Below, piece by piece: positions 8,790-17,980 of a stretch of DNA of 64,000 bases. Within the stretch, counting starts at the first letter, position 1; each line of letters starts with the position of its first letter. The translations under genes were made by a program, and so were the position numbers. The stretch spans positions 2,108,001 through 2,172,000 of the forward strand of contig NZ_JBANRL010000001.1 of the NCBI RefSeq assembly GCF_037154015.1, read 5' to 3'. The notes beneath the pieces were generated by a model, which saw only the letters and a list, made by a program, of their open reading frames with translations, ran no database searches and was not told the DNA's origin. Source of the DNA: Altererythrobacter aquiaggeris (GTDB lineage: Bacteria; Pseudomonadota; Alphaproteobacteria; Sphingomonadales; Sphingomonadaceae).

Positions 8790-10478
8790 ATGGCATTTTT
8801 GCGTATTGATTTTATGGCCTTGGGCTGCATGACAGCTGTGCTTTTGGGGACACACACCGCAGTTGTTGCGCAAGAAATGCCGCGCATTGTTGCCGATGAA
8901 GCCGTTGCGAACCAACATCCTCTCCCCGACTTTTCCTATGCCGGCTACGGGTTTGGCACGGAGCCCATTCCGCACGTCGATCATGTCCTTGAAGTCGCCG
9001 ATTACGGTGCGATACCCGATGATGGCAAAGATGATAGCGCGGCGCTGATTGCAGCGCTTGCTGCAGCGCATGAACTGGATGGGCCCGTTCGCGTCCAGCT
9101 GCGGCAAGGCCGCTACATCTTGACCGAGATATTGTGGATCGAGAAAAGCGGGATCGTCCTGTCGGGTATAGGATCGGGCGATAACGGCACACAGATTTTC
9201 ATGCCTCGTCCGCTCAACCAGATTGACGATGACGGTGCACTCACCGAGATACGTGAATATCTGAAGGAAAACGACAAGTACGAGCGTCAGCCGGACGCCA
9301 ATCTCGACGTTCTGTTTTCTGAATATAGCTGGAGTGCAGGCTTTATCTGGGTGCGTTATCCAGGGGGCCGCCACGCGACATACAAAGAAAGTTATGACCG
9401 GCCAATCGAGACTGTCAGCCAGATCACTGCCGGCAGCCAGTTCGAACAAAGACTGATCGTTTCGCAACCCGACAAGTTGAAAGTCGGCGATGTGATGCAG
9501 ATCAATTGGCACAACCGGCAAGGTCCGGGGGGCGCGCTGATTAAATCATTATACGGCGAGACTGATCTGCAAGTCGGTAGCCGCCACTGGGAAAAACCGG
9601 ACCGCCCGCTGGTGCGTCAGGCAACCCGCATCGAAGCAATCGACGGTAATACCGTCACCATTGCCGATCCACTGCTGCATGATATCAATGCAGAGCTACC
9701 TGCATATCTTGCCCGCTGGGATCACCTGACCGATGTCGGTATTCAGGATCTTGCTCTCACATTCCCGGAAAACCCGTATTTCGGGCATCATAACGAAGCC
9801 GGCTTCAACGGCGTGTACTTCACTGGCGTTCACAACGGCTGGATCCGGAATGTCAGGATCAGCGAATCCGATGCTGGTATCCTGACCGACGATGCCGCCA
9901 ACGTGACAATTGCCAACGTTGTGACCGATGGCAAGCACAAGGCGCATTACGCCGTCCATGTTGGCAATGTGCACAATTTGCTGGTCGATGGGCTGACCGT
10001 TTTCAACCCGACCGAGCATACTTTCAGTTTCAACACGCAGGCAACCAAATCAGTCTACAAGGACTCGGTCGCATGGCACCAGCCAACTCTTGATCAACAT
10101 GCCGGTGCCAACCATCAGAACCTTTATGACGGCCTGACAGTCCATGTCGTCGCAGACCAGTCCAGCGCCGATGGCAAGCCCATGTATGATCTCTTCAAGG
10201 CTGGCGGCGCGGGCTATTGGAACCCGGGCCATGGCCGATACAACACAACCTGGAACCTCAAGGTGATAGCTGAAGGCAATGTTGCGCCCGATAGCCCGCT
10301 TGTTTTGCTCGCCGGATCAGAAGGCCCGGACGCACGGGTTGTAGGCCTGCATGGTAACCGCAAGATCCAACTCGATTTCCGTCCCGAGCCTTATGCCGAA
10401 ATGTTAGGCAAGGAACTTACGAACATTCCCTCGCTTTATAATTACCAGCTAGGCAAACGTATCAAGCAAGGGCGCTGA
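8790..10478 (+). CDS. Secreted right-handed beta-helix protein, putative polysaccharide lyase
   Basis: A protein of 562 residues from ATG 8790, chosen over GTG 8781 because the GAGG ribosome site at 8777-8780 is correctly spaced only for the former. The signal peptide ends near VVAQ (about residue 28). Residues about 70-120 match the start of Pectate_lyase_3 beta-helix domains (DYGAIPDDGKDDSAAL, then a GRYILTE turn), and the middle shows coil-by-coil repeats (NVRISESDAGILTDDAANVTIANVV). The C-terminal third contains GGAGYWNPGHGRYNTTW. The fold is convincing. Lyase activity is inferred from the uronate catabolic genes nearby; I cannot assign a CAZy family or catalytic residues, and a hydrolase or non-catalytic role is possible. 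Confidence 0.75.
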   Translation: MAFLRIDFMALGCMTAVLLGTHTAVVAQEMPRIVADEAVANQHPLPDFSYAGYGFGTEPIPHVDHVLEVADYGAIPDDGKDDSAALIAALAAAHELDGPVRVQLRQGRYILTEILWIEKSGIVLSGIGSGDNGTQIFMPRPLNQIDDDGALTEIREYLKENDKYERQPDANLDVLFSEYSWSAGFIWVRYPGGRHATYKESYDRPIETVSQITAGSQFEQRLIVSQPDKLKVGDVMQINWHNRQGPGGALIKSLYGETDLQVGSRHWEKPDRPLVRQATRIEAIDGNTVTIADPLLHDINAELPAYLARWDHLTDVGIQDLALTFPENPYFGHHNEAGFNGVYFTGVHNGWIRNVRISESDAGILTDDAANVTIANVVTDGKHKAHYAVHVGNVHNLLVDGLTVFNPTEHTFSFNTQATKSVYKDSVAWHQPTLDQHAGANHQNLYDGLTVHVVADQSSADGKPMYDLFKAGGAGYWNPGHGRYNTTWNLKVIAEGNVAPDSPLVLLAGSEGPDARVVGLHGNRKIQLDFRPEPYAEMLGKELTNIPSLYNYQLGKRIKQGR

Positions 10479-10485
10479 GCCATCG

Positions 10486-11772
10486 ATGGCAACCAGTACG
10501 CGCCTGATGCGTAGTATGGTTATGAGATATTCGATCATTGGATTGTTTGGACTTGCGACAGCTGCCTGTTCTCAGAACGCAAGTGAAATTCCGGCAGAGC
10601 CGGCGCCCGTGGCATCATCCCTATATGCATATGACGCCGGCGATCCCCTGGGTTTATGGCCGCAGCTTGCGGATGGCGCGGCGACTGACGAAAATATCGT
10701 GTACTCCCCCATCAGCACCGCGCAAGCGCTCGGACTGGTTCATCTGGGGGCGCAAGGGCAAACCGCCCGCCAGATTGAAGCATTTCTTGACACTGGTCCC
10801 GGCGATGCAGCCGACCGTAGTCTGGCGGCCCAGCGCGAGCAGCTGATGCCCATGGCGGGATCGCGCGTGCGCGTAAAAATCAGCAATGCCCTTTTCCTCT
10901 CCGACGATTTCAACTTCCGTGCTGCCTATACACAAGGCGCACTATCGCTTTACGCGGCAGAAACCATGACGGTCGATTTTGACGATCGCCCCGCAGACGC
11001 TGCCGCCGCCATGAACCGCTGGGCAGATCGCGCCACCGAAGGCCTGATCGCGCAAGTAACCGAACCTGCCGCAATCAAACGGGATGCTGCTGCATATCTG
11101 ATTAACGCAACCTTCTTCGAAGGCGCCTGGTCTGACCGCTTCACCAAGATCGAGGCCAGCAAATTCCTGTTTGGCGACGGGGAAGTACGGCCGTTCAAAA
11201 TGATGAGCCGGGAAGGGTACTACGCCACTGCCCGAAGTGGGGGATGGAAGGGTGTGCGTCTGCCGTATGGTGAACAACGATACGCGCTTGATCTGATGTT
11301 GCCCGAACAGCGACTTTCAACCCTGCCAGTAATATCGCCCGCGCAGATAAGTGCGTTGGGGGAAGCCCTCGGCGCTGCCGGGAAAAAACCCGTCAGGCCG
11401 ATCATCCCTCGCTTCCAAGCATCAATGCGGCGCGATCTGATACCGCCATTGTCTGCCGTAGGCCTGTCACTTCCTTTTGATCGAGACCGCGCCGATCTGA
11501 CAGCGATGATCGAACCGGGCGGGCCACGGCTATTTATCGACGACGCGTTCCAGATGGCCAAGCTGGAAGTATTCGAAACCGGCACACGCGCCGCAGCGGT
11601 AACGGTTATGGTCCCAAGGCCGATTAGTGTGCCGCCGCCGTTCGAAGGCGAGGATTTTCGCGTGGACCGACCATTCCTTTTCGCATTGCGCGATCTTGAA
11701 ACCGGCGCGGTGCTGTTCTTCGGGCGGATCATGAGTCCGGAAGCCTATACCGGATCAGCCGACTTGTCCTGA
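10486..11772 (+). CDS. Serpin-family protein, predicted lipoprotein
   Basis: A protein of 428 residues, a full-length serpin domain. The N-terminus has a hydrophobic stretch ending in lipobox ATAAC (Cys near residue 28). Serpin signatures are clear: NIVYSPISTAQALGLVHLGA near residue 70, INATFFEGAW near 205, a hinge VFETGTRAAAV near 360 that keeps the small-residue composition of inhibitory serpins, and the C-terminal FRVDRPFLFAL block. It starts 8 bp after the beta-helix gene, so the two are probably one transcript under the same operator. Bacterial serpins inhibit serine or cysteine proteases; target unknown. The reactive loop is proline-rich (VPRPISVPPP), and P1 cannot be fixed by eye. The start codon is uncertain: Met codons 10-12 codons downstream also fit. 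Confidence 0.9.
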   Translation: MATSTRLMRSMVMRYSIIGLFGLATAACSQNASEIPAEPAPVASSLYAYDAGDPLGLWPQLADGAATDENIVYSPISTAQALGLVHLGAQGQTARQIEAFLDTGPGDAADRSLAAQREQLMPMAGSRVRVKISNALFLSDDFNFRAAYTQGALSLYAAETMTVDFDDRPADAAAAMNRWADRATEGLIAQVTEPAAIKRDAAAYLINATFFEGAWSDRFTKIEASKFLFGDGEVRPFKMMSREGYYATARSGGWKGVRLPYGEQRYALDLMLPEQRLSTLPVISPAQISALGEALGAAGKKPVRPIIPRFQASMRRDLIPPLSAVGLSLPFDRDRADLTAMIEPGGPRLFIDDAFQMAKLEVFETGTRAAAVTVMVPRPISVPPPFEGEDFRVDRPFLFALRDLETGAVLFFGRIMSPEAYTGSADLS

Positions 11773-11824
11773 TAGCGGGCATCAAACTTTTCTCGCCAGT
11801 ATTTCACTATTCGGTTATCGGTCG

Positions 11825-12292
11825 GTGGCTGAAATTTTGGAGATCGAGCAAGTGATCACGATTATCGCTGCGTTGGTATTGGTGGCATTGACTATTGCGG
11901 TTCATTACGAGGTGCTTCGCTTTACTTCGCAGCGGGTCGCACACATCAAGATTCCTCCGCGCTGGCGGATCATCGTAATTCTGGTTGCAGCCATGATTTC
12001 GCACCTGGTTCATGTATCGATCTACGCATTTGCGTTTCTCTGGCTGGAAAACCTGGCCGGCGTGGGATCGATCGACGGACCCGCAGGTCACGATTTCAGC
12101 GACGCCTTCTATTTTTCGATCACCAGCTATACGACGCTGGGCATCGGCGATCTGTTCCCCACCGGCGATCTGCGATTGCTGAGCGGTATCGAGGCGCTCA
12201 ACGGGCTGGTGATGGTGGGATGGACCGCGTCGATGACGTATCTCTACATGGAAAAATTCTGGCATCTGCGAGACACCCGGCCGGGCCGTTGA
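11825..12292 (+). CDS. Two-TM potassium-channel-like protein
   Basis: A protein of 155 residues. Hydrophobic helices lie at about 8-30, 45-75 and 120-145; between the last two is a pore-helix/filter segment FYFSITSYTTLGIGDLFP near residue 98. TLGIGD is a variant of the potassium selectivity filter TVGYGD, as in Ion_trans_2 proteins. No C-terminal nucleotide or RCK domain is present. It is separated from the serpin gene by 52 bp and converges on the SLOG gene with a 21 bp gap. It probably forms a small tetrameric cation channel in the inner membrane; gating is unknown. Confidence 0.8.
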   Translation: MAEILEIEQVITIIAALVLVALTIAVHYEVLRFTSQRVAHIKIPPRWRIIVILVAAMISHLVHVSIYAFAFLWLENLAGVGSIDGPAGHDFSDAFYFSITSYTTLGIGDLFPTGDLRLLSGIEALNGLVMVGWTASMTYLYMEKFWHLRDTRPGR

Positions 12293-12313
12293 GGCACACA
12301 AATGTTTGCCGGT

Positions 12314-14128
12314 TCAGCCTGGCAGGCTGAGGGGCCTCGTTTGATAACTCGATTTCCATTGCTGAACGTCGGATAGCATTATTTCTCCCAAACGATGCAA
12401 TCTCTGCGATAGCCTTGTATAGCCGAGCGGCTCGCGCTCGATGGCAATTTTCAACTGGCCCAACCGCCTGTCAAACGCATCGGACCGATCCGCTGTGACG
12501 GCGAAATCGCCTTGCATGCGAATACCATAGAGCGAAGCGGCAAGCGCCGGAAGTAATGCGGTCGCGAATGTGACCATTTCGGTAATCCCGACCCCTGCGA
12601 TACTTCCAGGATTTCCGCTGACCGCTTTCAGGCCCAGCCAGACAAGGCAGGCAATAATCGTCAAGGCGAATAGCCCGTCGCCGATCAGGTGTAACCGATG
12701 ATCCGCCGCCTTCATGGCGCGGTGCGTGCGCCTATGGTACTGGATTTGCTCGTCGAGCAATTCTATCGCGGCCTCCCGGACACGCTCCATGTATTTCCGG
12801 TCGCAGGTTCCCTCGGCCAACCCCATTTCGCGTGCGCTGGCCCTGCTATACCAGCTAATCCAGCCCGGCATTCGCGTCCCGTCCTCGGCATCGCGCAGCG
12901 ACAGTTTGCCAAGCATGGCAGGCAGCACAAGCAGGCGAAGCCTTTCGGCAAGGTGCCGGTGATCCAGCCATGCCTGATGCCACCCTCGCTGGTTGGCCTG
13001 ATGGGTGTTTACGATGATGGTGAAAATCACTGCGAGCTCCGCAGCGATCAGAAACGTTTTCCCTGCAGGCCAAAGCAGGCCGAACAGCGCAAGGAACACC
13101 GCGAGCGCAGCCAGCACGAAATTCCGGATGAAGCTGCTGCGGAAACGAAGCGCAAACCTGTCTGCATCGGCATCCGCGATTGCAAACCGTCGCAGGAACG
13201 GGCCGGACATGAATGCCCCGAACTTGCCGCGCCCCTTGGTCGCGGCGAGCAGGGGTTCCATATTCGCTGAACATTCTTCGGTCGTCGGGCCGCGGAAGCG
13301 CGTGTTGGCAAGTCGTTTTACCCCGGCAGCAACGAGCAGCAGTGGCCAGGAAAAACCGCGGCTTCGTACAGATCGGTGTTCGTTGAGGAATGCCGCCAGT
13401 CCCTTGGCTTCTAAGCCGGCCTGTGGCGGCGAAACCAGCGCTTCGATCAGCGAAGACAACGCGTTCATGGCATCAGTCCGTCCAGTTCCGCCCAGCGATG
13501 GGCGGTCAGGGACAACATCCTCCACTCCGCTCCAGATGAGTTGAGGCGGCTGTGCTCCCGACGGGCGAATATGGATGACCGGCATATGCTCGGCTACAGC
13601 CTCCGCAATGACTGCGGGCGTGCCGCCGCGGCCACGCGCTTCATCACCGTCCCATATGGCAATCAGGATATCGGACTGGGCGATGACCAACTGCCCGACG
13701 ATTTCGAACGCCTCGTCCTGCGAAATACCGGGGGCATCAAGCCGCAGGTTGGATTGGGCGCCCTGCAGAAGACATTGCGCAGCCGTCCATTCGCCTTTCG
13801 TAAAACCGGTTTTATACTCGTCCTCATTCATGGGCAGGACGACAGCGAGCGGGATGCCATTGGCAACCGCTGCCTCCGATCCGATGGTATCCGCGCCTGC
13901 CGCCAGCGGAGTGACGAGCTCGATCAGCGGTTCCTCTGCGGAAAAAACCGCCGTGTTCTGGCTGTGAATTTCGTGCACCTGCTCCTTCGCAGCTGCGAAG
14001 ATCCGGCTGCACTCGGTCCGGATCGCCTCGTAATGCGCGGTGTCCAGCCGGGGCGGCCTGTGTCCCGTTATTCCGAAACGGAGAATTAGCCTCGGGCGCA
14101 GGTCTGTCGGGCCCGGTCCATTCACCAT
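12314..14128 (-). CDS. SLOG-domain protein with C-terminal four-helix membrane module (SLATT-like)
   Basis: A protein of 604 residues. The start at 14126-14128 (MVNGPGPTDL) overlaps the upstream stop as ATGA; a longer frame would run 60 codons into that gene. Residues about 13-210 form a Rossmann-like SLOG domain: FGITGHR at 18-24, AAGADTIGSEAA, SDILIAIWDGD and a following GGTP loop. The C-terminal half has two helical hairpins (about 335-385 and 495-560) flanking a charged helical segment with HRHLAERLR, resembling SLATT-type two-TM effectors. In Thoeris and related systems SLOG domains bind NAD-derived signals and such membrane modules can be pore-forming effectors. The TIR gene two positions upstream makes that analogy attractive, but function is inferred. 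Confidence 0.65.
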   Translation of the reverse strand: MVNGPGPTDLRPRLILRFGITGHRPPRLDTAHYEAIRTECSRIFAAAKEQVHEIHSQNTAVFSAEEPLIELVTPLAAGADTIGSEAAVANGIPLAVVLPMNEDEYKTGFTKGEWTAAQCLLQGAQSNLRLDAPGISQDEAFEIVGQLVIAQSDILIAIWDGDEARGRGGTPAVIAEAVAEHMPVIHIRPSGAQPPQLIWSGVEDVVPDRPSLGGTGRTDAMNALSSLIEALVSPPQAGLEAKGLAAFLNEHRSVRSRGFSWPLLLVAAGVKRLANTRFRGPTTEECSANMEPLLAATKGRGKFGAFMSGPFLRRFAIADADADRFALRFRSSFIRNFVLAALAVFLALFGLLWPAGKTFLIAAELAVIFTIIVNTHQANQRGWHQAWLDHRHLAERLRLLVLPAMLGKLSLRDAEDGTRMPGWISWYSRASAREMGLAEGTCDRKYMERVREAAIELLDEQIQYHRRTHRAMKAADHRLHLIGDGLFALTIIACLVWLGLKAVSGNPGSIAGVGITEMVTFATALLPALAASLYGIRMQGDFAVTADRSDAFDRRLGQLKIAIEREPLGYTRLSQRLHRLGEIMLSDVQQWKSSYQTRPLSLPG

Positions 14129-16299
14129 CACCCCGCCCCTGGTGTTGCTGACGATGGCTGCGCGCCCTGATTTGCGGCTTGCGAGGGTTGCGCAGGATGC
14201 AGGGGATGCGGCGAGGGCCGCCCGTTGAGCGGGTAGCCCCAGATCTCGTCCAGCGCGGGTTTCTGCGAAATGGCGTGCGAGGCAAGCCTCCCGCTCATCA
14301 CGGCACATTCAACACTACCGACATTGAGCCCGGTGTAGGTCCAATCGCCTGCGATAGTCAGATTTGTAAAGCCCGTCTGCCAGGGGGCCAGGCGATATTT
14401 GGTGCTGCCCGCCGGGGTTGGAACATAGCGTTCGGTCGGATCGATATTTGCGCGCCAGAACTGGCTGGCAAAACGCTGCTCGCCCACGCCGGGTACTTCG
14501 CGTGTATCCACGAGCAGGCTGTAGTCGAGAGCTTCCGGGGCACCCTCGCCGTGGGTTGCCTTGTTGATTGCCAGGGGCATCAGCGGGCCGATGGCTCGGT
14601 TCAGATAATCGATGGCCGATTGCGCCACCTTCGCTTTCATCCGCGCCGGATATTCGTGATCGCTGAACGGCGGCACCGGTGTTTCCAGCTCGGGCATCTC
14701 GTCACAGAAATACCACAATGATTTCGGCGTGTTGTCGGCTGGCCAGTCTTCCCATTTCATGATGTGCCGCAATTCGCAATGGCCGTCGAAGGGCTTGAGA
14801 TAGGTGTCCGCCAGCGAAGTGTTTTCGCCCTCAAGCGGGACCGACCACCCAAGGTCGAACATGCTTTTTGACAGCCACATCTGGAATGCCTGTGTCTGGA
14901 CCGGTTTTATGGCGTTTATCATGTCCGTCCAGTCACCGGATTTTGCGACGATTTGCTCGCATACGTAAGGAACTGCTCCGATTGAAAGCGCAAATACCAG
15001 CTGGTCGTAATCTTCGCCCGCCACCAGCGTTCGCGTGCCGACCCGCTCCCACGGGGTCCACCACGATTCCAGATCGACTTGAGCCGCCTTCATCTGCGCG
15101 CCCTGCGCGAGCTGGCCGTAATTTGGCTCCGGTGGCCATGACGGCAGGTTTTGCGGCGCCGGGTCCATCAGGGGGGAATATTCGGTCACACCATTGGCGA
15201 GCGTAGCTTGCAGATCGATATCGACCGACGCGATCTGGGTACCGTCACCGTTGAGATTGAGCGACGTGACTTTGGAGAAGAATTCGAATTTGACGCCGCG
15301 ATTGCGCAAAACTTCGTAAAACGGTGCGATCACTGTCTCACCGGTGCCGGCCGCGAAAGCGTAAATCGCGTGGCCGCAAAACGCCAATCCGCGCAGCGAC
15401 CAATGCACATAAGCACCTGCGGCCATGTTTGCCGACTTTGAAGTGTCGCCACCGGGATATTGATAGGCGAGATTGATCGTGTTGAGCGCCATGGGCGAAT
15501 CGACGGTAACCTGCTTTGCGCCATGCCGAAGAAGCCAGTCCGACCATAGTTCGTCGTCGAGAAAATCGAAGCCCTTGGCGGGTATGTCATCGGACAGCAC
15601 TCCGGTCAGCAAAGCGAATGCCCAATCCACGATGGTGAATATCTCCATCGCCTCGTCATCGCTTTCGATCAGCGGAAAAACCAGGGAACGCAGCTTTCGA
15701 TAGCCCTTCTCCAAAACCGGCAGCAAGGCTTTGCCCAGCGCCTGTTCTTCGCTCAGCGCCGCCCGCTCCATTGCAAGCGCAGCAGCTTCGAAATGATCGC
15801 GCAGCCAGTTGGTGTGATGATGCGGCGGCGCGGCGGCATGGGCGCGGTCGAAGAAGGCAAGCACCCGTGCAACCAGTTGTTCGATCGATATGATAGCTAC
15901 GGGGTCGGCCGGATTGGGAAATTTCCTGTCGGGCGGGAAATGTGCCGCGAACACCGATGGCACACCATCGGGATAACTGTACATCTGCAGCGCATCCAGC
16001 CCTACCAACGCCTCCTCGAATGTGGCGATCGGCGTGCCCGGCTCGCGCGCGAGTTCCGCAAAGACCTTACCGAGCATGGGGCAAGCGTTGTAGTAGCTTC
16101 CCAGAAAGCCGTGAATCCCGTGTTCCTCGATCCGGTCGTTGGGTCCGCGCGACGACGCACATTTACCGCCCAGACGCCAGCCGAGCGTGTGGATGGTGAC
16201 TTCATATTGTGGCTGCGACGATAATTCGAAGGCGGTGGCAAGCGCGCCCATGCCTCCGCCTAGAATTGCAACCTTGATCGGTTGGTCTGAATTCGCCAT
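14128..16299 (-). CDS. FAD/NAD(P)-binding amine-oxidase/phytoene-desaturase-like protein
   Basis: A protein of 723 residues. The N-terminus has a dinucleotide-binding motif at residues 13-26 (LGGGMGALATAFEL) and the second family motif GWRLGGKCAS near 40, as in flavin amine oxidases and phytoene-desaturase/HpnE-type enzymes. The C-terminal FAD contact TIAGDWTYTGLNVGSVECA near 668 is also visible. It is longer than typical relatives (450-550). The extra length includes an alpha-helical region about 150-240 and a Pro-rich tail. It follows the TIR gene by 25 bp and overlaps the SLOG gene by ATGA, so it belongs to that operon. The substrate is unknown. A flavoenzyme between TIR and SLOG partners is unusual. 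Confidence 0.75.
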   Translation of the reverse strand: MANSDQPIKVAILGGGMGALATAFELSSQPQYEVTIHTLGWRLGGKCASSRGPNDRIEEHGIHGFLGSYYNACPMLGKVFAELAREPGTPIATFEEALVGLDALQMYSYPDGVPSVFAAHFPPDRKFPNPADPVAIISIEQLVARVLAFFDRAHAAAPPHHHTNWLRDHFEAAALAMERAALSEEQALGKALLPVLEKGYRKLRSLVFPLIESDDEAMEIFTIVDWAFALLTGVLSDDIPAKGFDFLDDELWSDWLLRHGAKQVTVDSPMALNTINLAYQYPGGDTSKSANMAAGAYVHWSLRGLAFCGHAIYAFAAGTGETVIAPFYEVLRNRGVKFEFFSKVTSLNLNGDGTQIASVDIDLQATLANGVTEYSPLMDPAPQNLPSWPPEPNYGQLAQGAQMKAAQVDLESWWTPWERVGTRTLVAGEDYDQLVFALSIGAVPYVCEQIVAKSGDWTDMINAIKPVQTQAFQMWLSKSMFDLGWSVPLEGENTSLADTYLKPFDGHCELRHIMKWEDWPADNTPKSLWYFCDEMPELETPVPPFSDHEYPARMKAKVAQSAIDYLNRAIGPLMPLAINKATHGEGAPEALDYSLLVDTREVPGVGEQRFASQFWRANIDPTERYVPTPAGSTKYRLAPWQTGFTNLTIAGDWTYTGLNVGSVECAVMSGRLASHAISQKPALDEIWGYPLNGRPSPHPLHPAQPSQAANQGAQPSSATPGAG

Positions 16300-16324
16300 T
16301 CGCCTTCTCCCTGTTCTTCGAATT

Positions 16325-17980
16325 TCAGCCGGTCCAGCCAGCTTCGCGCAGCGCCCCTACAAAATCCTCAAGATCATCTCTCTCGCTATACGGATGACCC
16401 CATTCCAGTGCCGCCAGCGAGTATTTGTCATTCAACTCGACGCCTCTGGCGCAAGCTGCGCGCGCGGAGGCATTATCCCCGGCCCGCTGGCTGCATGCCG
16501 CCAATTGCAGGTGGAGGAAAAAGAAATCGGGCCGCCGCGTCAGAGCGTCCCGCGCATGCCTGAGCGCTTCCTCGGGACGCCCTGCGCGCAAGGCCGCGAC
16601 CGACATGGAGCGCAGCCATAACCAGTCGTGCGGGTCATTGGGGCTCAGGCTGAGTGCCTCGGCGTTAACTTCCAGCGCTTCGTCCGGGTCGCCGCGGAAA
16701 GCAAGCAGGCGGCCAAGCTCGCCCAGCGCCTGTGCATTGCCCTGATTGAGGTCCAGCGAGCGCCGTTGTTCGGCCATTCCCTGGTCGAACCGTCCCATGA
16801 GAGACAGCACGATACCCAGCGCATAATGCGTCGTTGCATCTCGCGGATCGGCGGCAACAGCGCGGGTGGCGTAATCGTTCGCCCGCTTGACAGTCTCCAC
16901 GAAATTTTTGGTTCGACCACCCCAGATGTCGCCCAGCTGCGAAAGGGCGAGCAGCACCAGTGTCGGCGCATCATGCGGGTCAAGCTTGAGTGCCTTGAGC
17001 AGAATCTCTTCGGCCTTGCGGAAATGTTCGAAAGTGGCGCGCCAGTAATGATAGCGCCCTCTGATAAAAAGGTCCCAGTGGCGCAAATCCTGCGATCCGC
17101 GCGCGGCCCGGTTCTGCTCCAGATCGAGCAGCGCCGGTTCAATCGTGCCAACGATACCGTTGGTAATCGAATCCTGTAATTCGAAGATTTCGTCGATCGG
17201 CCTGTCTTGGTGGCCGGACCACACAACCTCGTCCGTATCTCCGTCGATAAGGTCGGCGCGAACCCGTGCCTTGCTGCCCATCCGGCGTATCTGGCCCCTC
17301 ACGAGATAACGCACCGATAGATCGGCGCAGGCCTGCGCGGTGGAGACGGTTTCCGCATCGTATGAAAGTGACGACTGACGCGATGTGACGCGTAGCAGGC
17401 GCGAGCGCGACAGGCCGGCGATAATATCTTCAGCCATGCCTTCTGCGAAATAAGCCTGATCGGCGTCATTCGGAGGATGCCGGAATGGCAGCACCGCGAT
17501 CGATGGTCTGTCGGAATGGTCGGAAAACATGAACGGTTTATGCGGCACGGGGTCTGGCTCAGCGCTTCGGACTGTTTTCGCGCGCGGTTCGAACCTGGCT
17601 CGCAAGGCCCGCAGCAAGGCTTTGAACTGGTTCTCGTCCTCACCGCCTTGCCAATCGATGAGGGGAAGGACTTGCACCTGGCGGAAACCGAGCGGTGGAT
17701 CGGTCCCGTCGATCGATACAGGCAGATAGGTTCCGCGCGCCTTCGCGTGTGCCGCCTCGTCCTGGACAAATTCGCCAAGCTGCCCGGCGGATTCCTTGCT
17801 CCAGACGACGATGACGACAGCGGCCATTTCCAGTTTGTCGAGAATTTCCTGCCGCCAGCGCGAGCCGCCCTCGATCTCGGCATCCCACCAGACGTTCAGT
17901 CCGTGGTTCTTCAAGCCGCAAACCAGATGCTCCACCACCGGCCGGTTCTCACGCTTGTAAGAAACGAAAATCTCGCTCAT
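16325..17980 (-). CDS. TIR-domain protein with TolB-like and TPR regions
   Basis: A protein of 551 residues from the ATG at 17978-17980 (MSEIFVSYKREN), with AGGGA upstream; a longer frame adds 21 residues before the TIR start. Domains: TIR at 1-130, a TolB-like segment at about 160-290 beginning SIAVLPFRH and AYFAEGMAEDIIAGLSR, then TPR-like helical repeats at about 300-545. In the TIR, Glu75 in the QDEAAHA segment sits where the catalytic Glu of TIR NADases lies, so enzymatic activity is plausible. The TolB-TPR arrangement is common in alphaproteobacterial adenylate-cyclase-like proteins. It is the first gene of the TIR-flavoprotein-SLOG operon. Confidence 0.82.
   Translation of the reverse strand: MSEIFVSYKRENRPVVEHLVCGLKNHGLNVWWDAEIEGGSRWRQEILDKLEMAAVVIVVWSKESAGQLGEFVQDEAAHAKARGTYLPVSIDGTDPPLGFRQVQVLPLIDWQGGEDENQFKALLRALRARFEPRAKTVRSAEPDPVPHKPFMFSDHSDRPSIAVLPFRHPPNDADQAYFAEGMAEDIIAGLSRSRLLRVTSRQSSLSYDAETVSTAQACADLSVRYLVRGQIRRMGSKARVRADLIDGDTDEVVWSGHQDRPIDEIFELQDSITNGIVGTIEPALLDLEQNRAARGSQDLRHWDLFIRGRYHYWRATFEHFRKAEEILLKALKLDPHDAPTLVLLALSQLGDIWGGRTKNFVETVKRANDYATRAVAADPRDATTHYALGIVLSLMGRFDQGMAEQRRSLDLNQGNAQALGELGRLLAFRGDPDEALEVNAEALSLSPNDPHDWLWLRSMSVAALRAGRPEEALRHARDALTRRPDFFFLHLQLAACSQRAGDNASARAACARGVELNDKYSLAALEWGHPYSERDDLEDFVGALREAGWTG

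Noticed and set aside
8712-9521. 269-residue open frame opposite the beta-helix gene
   Set aside because: It lies on the antisense strand of a clearly coding gene, has no family features and no ribosome site; treated as a shadow frame.
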